64,000 nt of DNA from Mortierella sp. BCC40632 (taxonomy: Eukaryota; Mortierellomycota; Mortierellomycetes; Mortierellales; Mortierellaceae). The DNA lies in the NCBI GenBank assembly GCA_011634665.1, contig WAEK01000013.1, forward strand, positions 914,501 to 978,500, read 5' to 3'. This document shows, in pieces, positions 45,827-58,300 of the stretch (position 1 is the stretch's first letter; every line of letters begins with the position of its first letter). A model generated the notes under the pieces. It was not told the DNA's origin. It saw only the letters and a program-made list of their open reading frames with translations, and made no database searches. The position numbers and the translations under genes were made by a program.

Positions 45827-47705
45827 CTATGCTGTTGGCTCGCCGCCTTCTGCATCTTCAGCATGCGTTCCCCGATGTTCATCTAACTCGGTCTCATGCT
45901 CGGTCTCCTCTTCTACGTGCCCCAGCGGTGTGTGCACCTCAACATCCTCCTCCCCTCCAATATCCCCACTTGGTCCTGGTGTACCAAAGGTCGCGTCTTC
46001 CTCCAACTCATCTTCTACCAATCCAATCTCTCCACCAGCAGCCGGAGCCGTCGTCTCATCCTGTTGTTGTTGCTGCTGCTGCTCTTGTGCACCAGAGTCA
46101 TCTGTAAAGATCGCCAGCTCCTCCGAGTCAGCTGAGCCTGCGCCAGCTGCCTCCACAGAGTCTTCTTCAGCAGCTTCGGCCACTTCTCCCTCTTCCACGT
46201 CCATTAAGTTTCCAGGTGTAGTTGGAGCCGCACTTTCCTCTCCTAGAACAGGAAGCGAGCTATCATCCGTCACATCCGAAATCTCTACACTACTGCTGGG
46301 ACGTATCCTCTTTACGGGTGGTACATCGTCCACATCCATGCCTGTGTCTTCTTGTGGAGGCTCTATCACTACTGCTGCTTCCTCAGGCTCCTCAAGATCC
46401 GTTGGTCCTGGTGTTGAAACAACTGCAATGTGTTCGTGTGTCGTCATTTCAGATGATTCATGGCGACGCTTCAGTCCATGAGGCACTGATTCCTTGGGTG
46501 CTCCAGAGTCTGCTGACACAACAGTCTCCACGGTTGTGGTTGCGGTCATGGTCGTGGTTGATGATTCTTCTGTAGAAGTACTGGAAGCTGTTGTCACAGT
46601 AGCACTTGTGGTCTCCAGAGATCCTGTCAACGCCGCATGCCTTGTCCGTTGGATGGTCACTGCTGGGGAGCGGGTTTCTTGTGAATTAGGGGTAGCTGCA
46701 GATCCTTCTACAACAGGAAGCGGCCGTTGTCGTTTAATGATCATTGGGCCTGAGGTGTTGTCTGATGGACTGGATCCTAAGGACGGACTGTTCGATCCGG
46801 CCTCCACAGCGGTGCCCGAGGCATCGGCCGCTGCTGGGGTATTGTTGGGAGAAGACTTTGAAATATCAGCTGGCAATTCATCTCCCCGGCGACGTTTGAT
46901 GATTAGTCGTCCACCCGTCTGGACTGGCACTGCTGTGGGGGCAGGGGTGGGTTCCGAGGTGGATACTGCGACCGCTGGTGTTGCTGCTGCTGGTGTCGCC
47001 GCAGCTGGTGTCGCCGCAGCTGGTGTTGGTGCAGCTGGTGTTGTTGCCGCTACCACTGGTGTTGCCGTAACTGGCGCTGCAGCACCTGGAGCACTATTGG
47101 CTGCTGGAGGCGGGACACGGGCTCCCATATTCGGCCTCCGGTTCTGGCCAGGAGTGGGTCGTGGTGGCAGACGGGCCGCGCCTGCCATGATTCCAGGTGA
47201 CAAAGAGGGCGAGTTTGTGTCATTTCTTGCGCCACGAACAGGCGAAGCTCCACCCTGAGGGGTAAAAGTGGGTGCAGCAGCTGACAATGCTGGGGACACA
47301 GGTTTTGGTGGAGTTTCTGCTGAGGCCTGTGCTCCGCCATTTTGGTCAAGAGTTGCTAATTGGCTCTTGAGCTGTTGAATCTCCTTTTCTTTGCTCTGCA
47401 GCTTCAGCTTTTGACGCATCTCATTCATGCTTTGAATAGCCTTGACATTACTCGAGTGCTTCTCTTCGAGTTCTGCTGCCAACTTTTGCTTCTCAGCTTC
47501 AATCCGTGCCTCAATCTCTGTTGAAGATAATGCGGCTGGAGCATTCGCCTGCGCCGCTGCGTACTTCTTTTCTAGCTCCTCTTCCTTTGCCTTGACGGCC
47601 GCATCGATAGCCGCCTGTGTATCTGTAGCAGTTGTCGATGCCGAAGCATTGGCGTTTGCATCCATTTCCTTCTACAATTTTCGAAAGGCAAGGCAAGGCA
47701 AAAGG

Positions 47706-47741
<36 letters not shown>

Positions 47742-50700
47742 GTTCATGTTAGTCACGATCAATTAATTGTCTGCGAGTTGTAAGAGCAAAACGAAAAAAA
47801 TAAAATAAAATAAAATAAAATAAAAAAAAAGGAGTCGAGTCTTACCACTCTCTTGACTAGCAACTTGTTGCGCTCAATACTCTGCTGAAGTCTCGTCTAA
47901 TGTTTTCACCCATGTTATCAACAGAGCAGTATTAGTAAAACAACGGCAACAATGGATAAAAAGAAAGTAAAAACAAGCAACAATATAAACCAGTATCCGT
48001 CTCCCAACAAGTAAACATACTCTAGCAGTCTCAAAGTTCTTTTCAGCATTCTGCTTGGCCGTTGTCAGGGTCAAGCTATCAGCCTCCAACTTCTCCTTGG
48101 CCTTTTGGAGTGCATCCAGATTCTTTTGCAGATTCTCCTTCTCCCGCTGAAGAGCCTCATTGACGTTGGTCTTGTTGTTTTGCGCTTCCTGAACGTTCTT
48201 TTCAAGCTCTGCAATGCGTGCCTTGGACTCATCAAACTCCTTCTGGATGGCTTCAAGCTTGGCTGCCTCATCCATATGTCTCTTGCGCCAGGCTTGAGCG
48301 TGAACAGACGCTTGTCGAAGCTTCTGGGCCACATCCCTGACCTTCTCTTCCAGTTCCGTCTTTTCAGTTGTGAGGGTGCCAATTGAAGTATCCTTCTCGG
48401 TAACTTCAACCTTGTACTTCTCAACGGCATCCTTGAGTTCCTGGAATTCTGTTGGATCAATGCGGTCATGCTTAGCCATGATCTCCACGGTACGGGTTCT
48501 CCATCGGTCTCTATCTTCACCAACTTGTTTGAGCTCTTCCTTGCTAAGCTCTAGATCCGATGTCAACTCGCGAACTCGGTCCTTCAAAGGTCCCATCTGC
48601 TGCTGCAAGCTACGTCCTGTCTCCTCCAACCTGAGTACACGTCGATGGAGACTCTCGTTCTCACTTCGAAGAAGAGTGTTGCTCTCACGCAGCAAGTTCA
48701 GCTGGTTGACCTTCTCAAGAAGCTGTTCATGTTGCTCCTTAGATGCAACCAGCTCTTGATGCTTGTTGCGTTCCTCGGTAAGCAACGCTCGTGTCTCATC
48801 CAACGATCGTGTCGTCTGCTCGAGTTGCTGCTTGAGTCGTCGTGATTCCTGAAGGTTCAACTCGTGCTGGCACTCAAGAATGTCCTTCTCGCGACGGACA
48901 TATCGGATAACATCTCGAAGTTCTGCCATCTTGTGTTCCGCAGTGCCACTGACAGGTGCCGCTGCAGCCGAACCCTCGGATGGCGTACCTTCCTCAGGTT
49001 CAACACTGGGCAGTGGTGCATTCATGCGCTGTTGGATCGATAATGCCTGAGCACTGACGTCCTCCAGATGCTTATGAAGCTTGTCGTTCTGATCCTTGAG
49101 CTCCGAGCAGCGTTTCTCGACTTCAGCCAAGTTCTTTTGAAGGATAGTCTTTTGGCTTTCCCAAGAAAGTTCTGCAGCACTAAGGTTCGTCATGGCGGTC
49201 TCTGAAGAAGCCTTTGCCTCGACAAGCTCTGCATGAAGTTTCGAGTTTTGCTTCTTGACCTTGGTCAGCGTTTCCATATCCTTGGCATGATTCAGGAGCT
49301 CCCTTTCGTAATTCTCATGGGCCTCCTTTGCGGCCTGCGCCTGGGCTCGGATATCCCGACGGAACTGAGCTTCGATCGATCCCAATTGAGTCTCGACCTT
49401 CTCCAGCTCTCGCAGCTTGGTTTCCAGGCTCTCCTTCTCCTTCTTCCAGACATCGCGCTCTTCATCGGCCTTGTTCTGCATCTCAATCACATTCGAGGCT
49501 GCGTTGTGGGCTCGCTCTTCAGCGCTAGCAAGCTTCGATTCTAGTGTCTTGATGGTCTGTGCGCTCTCTGCTGTCTGCTTTTCGTGTTCCTTCTTGAATT
49601 CATCAAAGGTTGTTGTCATTTCTGCCAACCGATCCTCATTTGTCTGACTAATTGCCTGGAACTGAGCAATGTGCTGGCGAGCTGTCTCGGCCTCCTCTTG
49701 GCGGCGAGTAAGTTCGATTCGCAGTTGAGCAACCTGTGCTTGAAGCTGCTCCTCAACTGTGGCCTCGGTGGCATCTGCTCCAGCGGGTTTTTGCTGATAG
49801 ATGGCCAACTGTTCCTCACGGTTCTTGATCTGCTTTGTGAGGTCGTCCACCTTGGCGTTGGTATGCTCCAGAGAAGTTTTGGCTGCGATCAGTGCTTCCC
49901 GAGAGGATTGGTACTCCGAAGTGAGAGTGTCAATCTTTCCTTGCCACTCCTTCGTCTCAATGTCCCGACGGTCGCGCAAGCGCTTGCTCGTGTCAACCTC
50001 TTCCTTGAGCTTCTCCTTGAGGGTCTCCACCTCTTGTTCCTTGCTGGCCAGGTTGCCCTCAAGTCGGCGTTTAGTTTGTTCGCTTCCTCTCTCGATCTCA
50101 TTAGTCATGCTTTGTACAGTGCGCAACAGATCGTTCAGATGACCCTTTTCTTTCACCAGAGCTTGGTTCTCCTCCAACAACCGCGTCTCGAACGACTTCC
50201 ACATTGTCCTTTCCGTTTTAAGATTGCTAATCTCTGAGTTGAGCCTTGACGCAGTATCTCGCTCAGAGAATAGGTCAGAAGACATTTTCTGATTGGCAAT
50301 CTCATGGCGCGTTGCAGCTTCCTGGAGAATTGTGCATCGTTTCCTGAGCTCTGTCATCTCTGTTGATTGATGATTACTGTTCTCGACCAAAAGCTGGTAA
50401 CGCTCGTTGAGTACCTCAACCTGAGTCTTGGCGCGGCCAATCTGGACTCGGTAATCTGAATTCTCTGTCTGGGCCTGTGACAGCTGATCCTTCAATAGCT
50501 TGTTATCAATCGAGGTCTCGGTTCTGTAGGCATCGAAACTCTTTTGGAGCTCTGCAAGCACCTTTGCGTACTCCGAGTCGCTATTATTAGGCTGTTTCTC
50601 CGCTTCATCGCCCTGATGAGGAATGGTGTCGGGTTTAACAGGCTCGGGTGTAGAGACAGAGCTATGACGAATATTGGAAGTCTTGAAGATACGACGCATC

Positions 50701-53579
50701 ATCTCGATTTCGCTCTTGTAGCTCGAAATCTGGAGGTCCTTGTTTCCAATCTCATGCTGCATGTTCTCAATGAGTCGTCTAGCCTCATCAATTACATCCT
50801 GCTCTTCTTTCTTCAGAGCCTGTGCCTGCTCGCCCTCCGCAGCCTCACGCTCCTGGCTAAGTTGACGAGCGACCTCACGGAGTTTCTTGTTTTGTTGCTG
50901 CAGTTCCTGGATATTGGAGAAAAGCACCAGGTGATCATCAATGACCTTCTCCGCATCAGTCGTTGTTGATGATGCAGTTGGACTAAGCGTTGATGCAGGT
51001 GCAAGCGATTGAGGCGCATTAGGTGCCTTGAGTCTCCAGAGCAAGTTTTGGACTTGGCGATCAAGATCCTGATTCTCCTTATGCAACAAGTCACGTTCTC
51101 TCACTACTCCATCCAATTGAGCCAGTGCTTCCTTGGCTCCAAGAGCAATCTTTTCCTTCTCCAAAGAGATCTCTTCAAGCTGAGCAGAAAGCTCTTCGGC
51201 ATGCTTTTGCATACGCTGGTACTCCAGTTGCTGATCGCGGATAAGAGGGGCCTAGAAGAGATAGCACCACATCCTGTAAGTCTCACACCCAGCAGCAATC
51301 GAGTATAGTATCATTTGCAGAGAGACCCAATGCTCATTTGTTGAACATACACTATTCGAAAGGTCCTTGACAATTTCGTCCATGCACTCTTGGAGTTCGG
51401 CATTCTCTGATTTCAATCGGGTGTGATCAGCTTGAAGCTCCATGTAGCGAGAATACTAAAGTGCCAGAACCATGCCTCTCCAGTTAGTGAATCATGAAAC
51501 CGATCTTTTGTTTCGACAAAATAAATAAATAAATAAAGAGAATAATCACAAGGCGAAAAGACTTACAACTTGAGTAAGCGACATTCCTGAGGTCTGTAGG
51601 CGTGCAGCAATAGCGGCAGTAGGAGACAAAACGCCCAACTAAAGAAGAAAAAAAAGAGGGGGGATTCCAAGAGTTTTTCGTCAATGATGGGCTCAAAAGG
51701 ATTTCTATAGCCTTTCTTTTATAGTACAGACAAACTTGGTCGACAATTGATTCGTACTTTTCCAAGATTGACCACTGGTGTGCCATCAGATTCGACTAGT
51801 CCCGCCTTTGTCAAAAGTTCATCGGTACGATCGCGTTCCTCCTTGAGCTGCTCAATCTGAATGTTTGCCTTTTCCAAGCTAACCTGAAGCTGAATCTTTG
51901 ACTCGGACAACTATTACACATCATAAGAGTACCAATCAGAACATTAGCACCATGTAGGCAAACTGGATCGCGTAGACTATGCCGGTTTTGATTGAAAATA
52001 ATTAGAAACACTTGCCTCGGACACATTCCTCTGGTATTCCTCATCCTTTGTCGAGACAGTTCGCTGCATCTCATCTAATGATACTGTTGGAGTGTACAAA
52101 TCAACGTTTAGCCCAATATCAAGTGCCTGAAAAGAATCTTTTACACAAAACAGTCAAAGGTCAAGAGAGGAGGAGGAGGAGAGGGGCAAGACTTACGTTC
52201 AAGATCTGCAACGCGAGTTTTACTCTCAGATGTGGCCCGCTCCCAGAGTTCACCAAGACGTCGTTGAGTTTCCATCTCGACACGGAACTGTTCTTCCTGG
52301 ACAACATTTTGATCTTGAAGAGTCTTGTTCTTTTGGATAAACTCCTCATGTTTGTCCTGAAGTTCCTTGAGACGCCGCTGAAGTGCAGTGTTGGATTGGC
52401 TAGAGGCCGTGGCATCCAAACGCGCCTGATCCAGATCAGACTGCAACTGCAAAATCTGAGCAGTCTTTTCAGATCTGTAGGTGCTCAGCTCGTTCGATTT
52501 TGCCTCCAATTCTGACATTGCCCAGGTTTGCTGTTGCTTTAGTAGCTCGAGTTCCTGCTCTACAGCCTGCTTTTGCATCTTGAAGGAGAGTAAAGAGAGT
52601 ATTGCGAGCAAGGCATTATGTTAGCAATCATTTTTCTCTGCGCTCTCTTCTAACTCGACCCTGGTAAGAAAAAATAGCGAGTGTGACTTGGCATACTTTT
52701 AATGACACTTCCGAGGCTTTGGCTTCGCGCGACTCGGACTCAAACTTTGAGGACTCTTTCTTGACTTCCTGATATCTGTTGGACATGGTCTGATAATCCT
52801 CATTGGCTTGATCCAACTCACTGATTTTGCGGTCAAGAGTGGCAAGAGCTTCTCTCTTTTCAATCTCGAGGGTATCGACTCGCGCCTTGAGTGCCTCCAT
52901 CTCTACTCCCGTATGCAAGGTTCCACTCTGCTGTGCTGACAGCTTCGTCTCCAGCTCGGAAGTTTTCGTGGCTGGGGTGAAAAAGAGAGAATGGCCGAGA
53001 AAGATCGGGTTCTTTTGTCAGCGCTCTGTAAAGCCTGATTGGTAAAGGGATAGGGGCGCATATGTGTCCAGTCTGGATTCAATAAAAAAGAGGCACGCAC
53101 CTGCATCCTGTGATTCCTTTGAGGCCACCTGAAGCTTTTGCTTCATTGTAGTGATTTGAGTTTTGAACACATTAATCTTGGTCTCGTTCTGTTGAAGCCG
53201 TTGCTCTAGTGAAAGATCACCATCGAGTCGAAGAGATTCAGATCCAAGGATAGGGTCGCGTAAGAATCAGTATCGTCACGCGGGTTTTTCCATTCAGCGC
53301 CGTTCCATCCATCAAGAAATAAAAAAAATGCTCACCAAAGTTGATCCTTTCTGTTGCGAGCGTTGCCAATGCCTCCTTTGCTTGCTCTTCCCATCTTTCC
53401 GAAGCGATCTGCAAGGTTTTTTCGTCTAGTTGTTGGATGAGCTTCCGAGCAGCCAAAGTGGACTGATCCCCACCATGAAGTTGTTGAAATAGTTGTGAGA
53501 GCTCCTCTGTTTCTAGCGACAAGAACGACGATATCCGCGCCTTTTGCTGGTCGTTTAGATCCACATATGACCCTTCCAT
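45827..53579 (-). CDS. MLP1: TPR/Mlp1-type nuclear-basket nucleoporin
   Basis: Eleven exons give 2194 residues: 53579-53336, 53205-53101, 52971-52697, 52578-52197, 52137-52016, 51910-51758, 51638-51567, 51455-51351, 51251-48021, 47896-47846 and 47671-45827. Phases agree throughout. Residues ~60-1600 are almost continuous coiled coil rich in E/K/Q/L, and the C-terminal ~550 residues are disordered with TPAAATPAA repeats, acidic stretches and Arg-rich patches (IIKRRRGD, IIKRQR). Architecture and length match TPR (2363 in human) and Mlp1 (1875 in yeast), which form the nuclear basket for mRNA surveillance and export. Exon 9 alone codes 1077 residues. The intron after exon 5 appears to be GC-AG. 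The exon 5 acceptor (GTAAAAG) is the least certain. Family assignment rests on architecture, so another giant coiled-coil protein is possible but less likely. Confidence 0.85.
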
Positions 53580-54842
53580 GGCTTCTTGTGAAAGCAGCCT
53601 TGGCTGAGAGAGAGGTCAAGGTGTCCCTTCTTCTGTTGAATCCCCTGTCTCTACAAGTGAGTTGGTATTACTAGAGTTCCATTCAAGAAAGAAAAAACGA
53701 AAAAAGAAAAAAGGGATGAGGCAAACTCGCGTGAGTTTTCTTTTTTTTTTTCTCGAGGGACATTTCCATGAAGCACGAGGACGCAGTTTGATTGTTGACG
53801 ATGCAATGAAGACATCTTGGATAACAGCAGCAGTATGAAGAATGCCCCGAGGACAATTTCGCCATGTCAAACGCCAGCCAAAATTACCTCTACGAGACAC
53901 TAAATGAAGAGCACGATGGTTGAATGATAGGATGGTGCACAGAGGCGACCGATTACTTTTGCGCCCATTCTCGGCGCCATAACTACGTCACCGTAGTTGG
54001 GCTCTCGTGCTTGCTGCATAGTCGCCAATGCTATTGTCGTATGAAATTATTGGTAGTTTGGACAACAAACTCGTTTGGTTCTTTCCGTCTAGGCAACGTC
54101 GATGTAGCGGCGGTAATGGGAAGCACTAACCACAACGCGTTCGAGGGACCTCGCCTATTTTAAACAGTCAACACACCTTTGCGTCGATGCAGCGGAAATG
54201 AAGAAAAAAGGACGGGAGAGATACACTAGCTTGACTTTTCACCTATCCTGCTGTTAGCTATTCCGAGAAGCCTATCTGCCAGAAGACGGTACTCCTCCAT
54301 CCTTGGCCTTTTCGGAGCCAATACCAATTAATATCACTCGAAATACCTGTCGATGTTGGCGGGTTTTCTGTGTGGAGGCTGAATGGTTTAGCTTCCCCGC
54401 TACTTGTGTCGATTTTACCTTGAGCCTTTGTCTTCAATTCTCTAAACTCATCAGAAGAGCTCCCTGTCGGCATATGGTAGGTTCCCATTGTTTCAACTTG
54501 GACACAAAAAATAGTATGATCTATAACACATAGGCTACCAGATTGTCTGAATTATCGAGTGTATGAAGACGTTGTCATCTTTGGATACCACTGCTGTGGT
54601 CAGTCCTTTTTTTTTCCTGGCATTCCGACATCAGCCTCGCTGGGGCGCTCGACCTCTTTCTAGCCTTGGTCTTTCATAGAGGATACAAACACTCGTCCGT
54701 GCTCCGGTCGCCAGTAAGAAGGCCGATCTGAACGACTTTCAGACTTTGGAGCCCATTTCTTCTCCGTAATCGCACTAGAGCATTGATACGCAGCTTATTG
54801 CGGTTCTCGTGGGTACTTTGGTTCTCCAGAGACAGAGAGTCA
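53580..54842. other. Intergenic upstream of the TPR gene, mostly unique sequence
   Basis: A 1.26-kb region between the TPR start and the stop of the orphan membrane protein gene, both on the minus strand. It is less repetitive than other spacers. It contains the small frame listed separately at 54258-54488 and no recognisable RNA or transposon. Confidence 0.5.
54258..54488 (-). CDS. Possible small ORF or stray exon, unknown
   Basis: A 76-codon frame starts MGTYHMPTGSSSDEF and continues ELKTKAQGKIDTSSGEAK. Its composition is less biased than the shadow frames around it, and internal GTAAAA and GTATTT donors could make it a first exon. No family is recognised and no partner exon could be identified. 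It may be a real short protein, a gene remnant or chance. Confidence 0.2.
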   Translation of the reverse strand: MGTYHMPTGSSSDEFRELKTKAQGKIDTSSGEAKPFSLHTENPPTSTGISSDINWYWLRKGQGWRSTVFWQIGFSE

Positions 54843-56636
54843 TCACACAAGTGGCGATACTTTTGATTTGCAAATCATAGATCCAACGATGTGGTGTGCC
54901 TGCTGGATATCCCGAGTCCTGTAAGCAAAGCAGATGGTGACGACGAATAAAAAAAGGCGCGCATTTATTCTTTGTTTTATAGCACCCCCCCTTTTTGCAT
55001 TCTCCACTTGACAGCTATTCATCCACAGACACCAACTCGGATTCTCCTTCAAAAACGACTCTACAACCTCCGAGAAAATGCTCTGAATAGGAGCATCCAC
55101 TGAAAATTTCTTGGACATGAGAAAGAAAACATCCCTGCGATCATCTTGCTTGATACCCAGGTAAGCCGCAATACAGAACAGAATATCAAAATCGAGCTTT
55201 CTCTCATCTGAATTGAGATCCAATCCATCCAACTCCTTCCTGACAATCTCGGCCGCCTTGAACTCATCGTTGAAACTATAGTCCCAGCCTTGCGTGGCCG
55301 CGTACATCATACCCATAATCAAGTCTGGCCTCTCCCCACTCTTACCATACCAGTTGAGCTTGGCACAGAAGGTCATGTACTGGCATACATACATGGCCTG
55401 CTGAAGTTCGAGACTATGAGTAATGTCATGAATCTCCCACATCTTTTGACTGGATTGATGCTCGGCATTGGCAAGGAGTGCCTTGATAAGAATTCGATTG
55501 GGCACATCTTGCAACAACAGAGCAATCTCTACTACTGATGCACAATAAGCTGGACCGAGTCCTGAGAATTGGGAGACCGACTCATTTGAGTATTGACTCC
55601 TACTTGTTTTGGCGGGCCGTGGTCTCCACTTTGAAGTTGTTTCGACTTCATCAATCATCGTGTTGTTTGGAATGGCGGTGGCAACTCCTTTCTCCTTGTC
55701 CACCACTGTCAGGCCACAAATCAGCTTCGCGGGATACAGGCCCTTGTTCCGTGCAACGATTCCGCCCGCCACAAACATCCATTTCATTTCATCAATGTTG
55801 ATTAATGAATACGATGATCGGATCCTCTCTACTTTGTATCCTGTAATGCCTCTGGAAACTCTTCGCGAGAAAAGACTACAATCTCCTCCTCCCCACAGGA
55901 TACTGACTTTGGACTGTTCGCTCATTTGTTGTGGAAAGATGAATTTCCTCGCCATTTGGTTCGCTCCAATGTATTCAAAGGATTGAGCAGGCGTTCTTCT
56001 CACTCCTGCTTTTCTACTCTTGAGGATCGTCATGACGTCTACCTTGAGCTTGGGAGAAAGGACAGCTCCATAGCCTGGAATGTCGACGTTGGACTCGTAG
56101 TCGATCCTTTTCCCAGAAGAGTTTGAGTTTTGGCCATCGGCTAGAATATCTCGTAGTTTTGGTCCATCGGATAGTTCGCTGCCTGTCCTGCTCTTCCCAG
56201 TCCAGGCTAGCCAGAGCAGATGCCTGAACTCGGCATGGAGCGTTCCTTGAACGACATAGACAAAGATGACAATGCCAACCTCAGCAGCAAGAAGCAGAAT
56301 CGTGGCATCCACACTCTCGCCTTTTGAGAATGCGACCACGTCCATGGCAAAGGCGACCAGAACCACCGAGCTCATACAAGTCCACCATTTACTTTCGTCC
56401 TTGACAAACTCTAGTCTCTGTGTCCATCTCCCTTCTGTTTCCAGAATGTTGCTCAAACCGGCGTAACCACCAATGATAATGTTGATAGCCGCACCGCATC
56501 CGATGGCTATCCATCGGTAAAGTCGTCCAGACGTGTCCCCAGATTCATTATCATCTGCGCTAGGAGCCGAGTAGACCACTTGTAATGTCGCGAAAAGAAT
56601 CGCAGTTGCCAGATAGATTCTTCTTTTGACAGACAT
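54843..56636 (-). CDS. Orphan membrane protein with signal peptide, single exon
   Basis: A 597-codon uninterrupted frame with even composition; I do not recognise the family. The N-terminus looks like a cleavable signal (MSVKRRIYLATAILFATLQVVYSAPSAD would be cut near residue 24; first 20 residues are the hydrophobic core). Three hydrophobic segments follow at about 41-60, 88-105 and 113-133 (DATILLLAAEVGIVIFVYVV), then a ~420-residue soluble region, and one more hydrophobic segment near 560-575 (ARLFLFVVTICFAY). The soluble part has blocks such as EMKWMFVAGGIVARNKG and GLGPAYCASVVEIALLLQDV. Lack of introns is unusual among these neighbours, and may suggest a fast-evolving or retro-copied family. 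Confidence 0.7.
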   Translation of the reverse strand: MSVKRRIYLATAILFATLQVVYSAPSADDNESGDTSGRLYRWIAIGCGAAINIIIGGYAGLSNILETEGRWTQRLEFVKDESKWWTCMSSVVLVAFAMDVVAFSKGESVDATILLLAAEVGIVIFVYVVQGTLHAEFRHLLWLAWTGKSRTGSELSDGPKLRDILADGQNSNSSGKRIDYESNVDIPGYGAVLSPKLKVDVMTILKSRKAGVRRTPAQSFEYIGANQMARKFIFPQQMSEQSKVSILWGGGDCSLFSRRVSRGITGYKVERIRSSYSLINIDEMKWMFVAGGIVARNKGLYPAKLICGLTVVDKEKGVATAIPNNTMIDEVETTSKWRPRPAKTSRSQYSNESVSQFSGLGPAYCASVVEIALLLQDVPNRILIKALLANAEHQSSQKMWEIHDITHSLELQQAMYVCQYMTFCAKLNWYGKSGERPDLIMGMMYAATQGWDYSFNDEFKAAEIVRKELDGLDLNSDERKLDFDILFCIAAYLGIKQDDRRDVFFLMSKKFSVDAPIQSIFSEVVESFLKENPSWCLWMNSCQVENAKRGGAIKQRINARLFLFVVTICFAYRTRDIQQAHHIVGSMICKSKVSPLV

Positions 56637-57990
56637 CTTGCACTGTGAACCCCAGTTGTGAGATAAAAGTAGGGTATAGAGGTGGATGAGCTGACCACTT
56701 AAATGGATGTGTAAAAGAGATATGCCATAGGCAAATAGGTGTGAAGCAGGGTGAATATGCTCTTAAGCCAACACTATCGAGAGGCTTGACTGGTCTTGAA
56801 CGAATAGCCTTTCCTGGAGGTCAAAGAAAGGAAGAAGGATGAAAAGGGTGCGTCAAAGACAAATAAAGATGGCGAAATGGGAAAATCAAGAGGTCCAATG
56901 AGTTTCTCATGATTGGCAAGTTTTTTACTTCATCTGGGCTGTGGATTGTTTGCCCCATCCAACCATCCACCCATCCACCCATCCACCATTGCTCTTCAAA
57001 GTCTGACATTGGGTGGCCAATCACGTGTGGCCAATGGTCTACTGCATAATAGTCAAAGATGGGCGCACAGGAATAACAAAGCTAGTGCAAGACCAAAAGC
57101 ATGGATACACTGTGAGATCGTCGATCAGCTAATGCATGAAGAATTGGCTAATCGTACTTGACTATTAGTATATTGGCTTGCCATTTTACAGTTGGTGTCG
57201 AGCATTGCCAGTTCCTGCAAGCGTTTTCTCCAGCCTAAAATCTTGGGCAAAGCAAAGATCTATGGGGCTAAGGGATATCCTGTGGCGCGGGCCTTCTTTG
57301 CCTAGCGATAGGGATACTAAGCTATGGTCAGTCGCGCAAAGAGGCCATCAGTGCAACTGTTTTGCTCTGTGATACGGAGTGCCTTTTTCAACAGATCTCC
57401 TGACCATGGCCCATGTAGCACTGGAACGCACTCTGCACTTGAGTTTTTTTTTTTTTTTTTTTTTACTACTAACCTTATTCAGCTACGTTGAGGAGAGAGA
57501 GTCTGATAGTAAAAGCATGGTCAAGTGATTAATAGGCAAATCAAAACTAACGCGCAGGGAGTTCTTCAAAAAGTCTGTCAGTGCAGTAGTATCACCTCCT
57601 AAGTCGCCAACCCCTAAAAGATTGATCCAACTCCCCCCCCCTCCTCATCCCCTGAATAAGCCACAGTACTTCTTCTTGCCTCTTACTGTCTTGTTCTCAG
57701 ATTCGATTACGGATCATGCGCTCTATCTTCCTACTGCCCTAACCGAGGCTACATGAGTGTTTTCGATGCATGGCCTAAAATTGAGCGGATAAAATCCAAC
57801 AGAAGAGAGTGATACAGAAATATCAATTAGTGGTGCACCATGCGCCGAAACACTTTCCCAGACCCAGTTTTTCTTGAACGAGGCCTTCCTTCCTTATCTG
57901 ATGTCACACATCCGAATTTGGCAGAGTCAACAAAGGCTGTTCTCTGACCTTTTCTCCCACTCTCCCCCCTCAAATCCAGAGCCCTTTCGT

Positions 57991-58029
<39 letters not shown>

Positions 58030-58300
58030 TTATTGGTGTCATGAAATCTTTGTGCCATCCATTGGATTGGGCACTGCTCCCAATCAGCATACGACTACAC
58101 CAAGATATCGATTCATGGACATGCAGTATTCGATCAAGGTCTTCTTTTCGTTTTTCTACGCGCAACCGTTCGGGCAGCTGGATATTGATGATTATTAGCA
58201 CTGGATGATACAAAAATTAATTTATTGAATAAGCAAAGAGTTGGAAGGAGAGAGAAAGAACTGTGTGTGTGTGTGGAAAATCAAGAAGCACTGATTGATT
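56637..58300. other. Intergenic with possible transposon remnant
   Basis: A 1.66-kb region between two minus-strand genes. It holds short CCAT repeats near 56960-56990, an E-box CACGTG flanked by CCAAT/ATTGG motifs near 57008-57038, a degenerate hAT-like segment (listed separately), a T-tract near 57445-57464, a C-run near 57633-57641 and a T31-type tract near 57998-58028. No intact gene. Confidence 0.5.
57178..57372 (+). mobile_element. Possible degenerate hAT transposase C-terminal (dimerisation) remnant
   Basis: A 64-codon frame contains LPVPASVFSSLKSWAKQRSM. This resembles the hAT dimerisation motif, where a small-residue stretch leads into an FSxLK core followed by a basic R-S-x-M-G type segment. 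The preceding sequence in another frame reads LVSSIASS, as if a frameshift lies between. No terminal repeats or upstream catalytic region were found. The match is weak and from memory of the motif only. Confidence 0.2.

Noticed and set aside
57827..58213. Minus-strand frame spanning a long A-tract
   Set aside because: The frame depends on a poly-Lys run from a homopolymer and has no further support.
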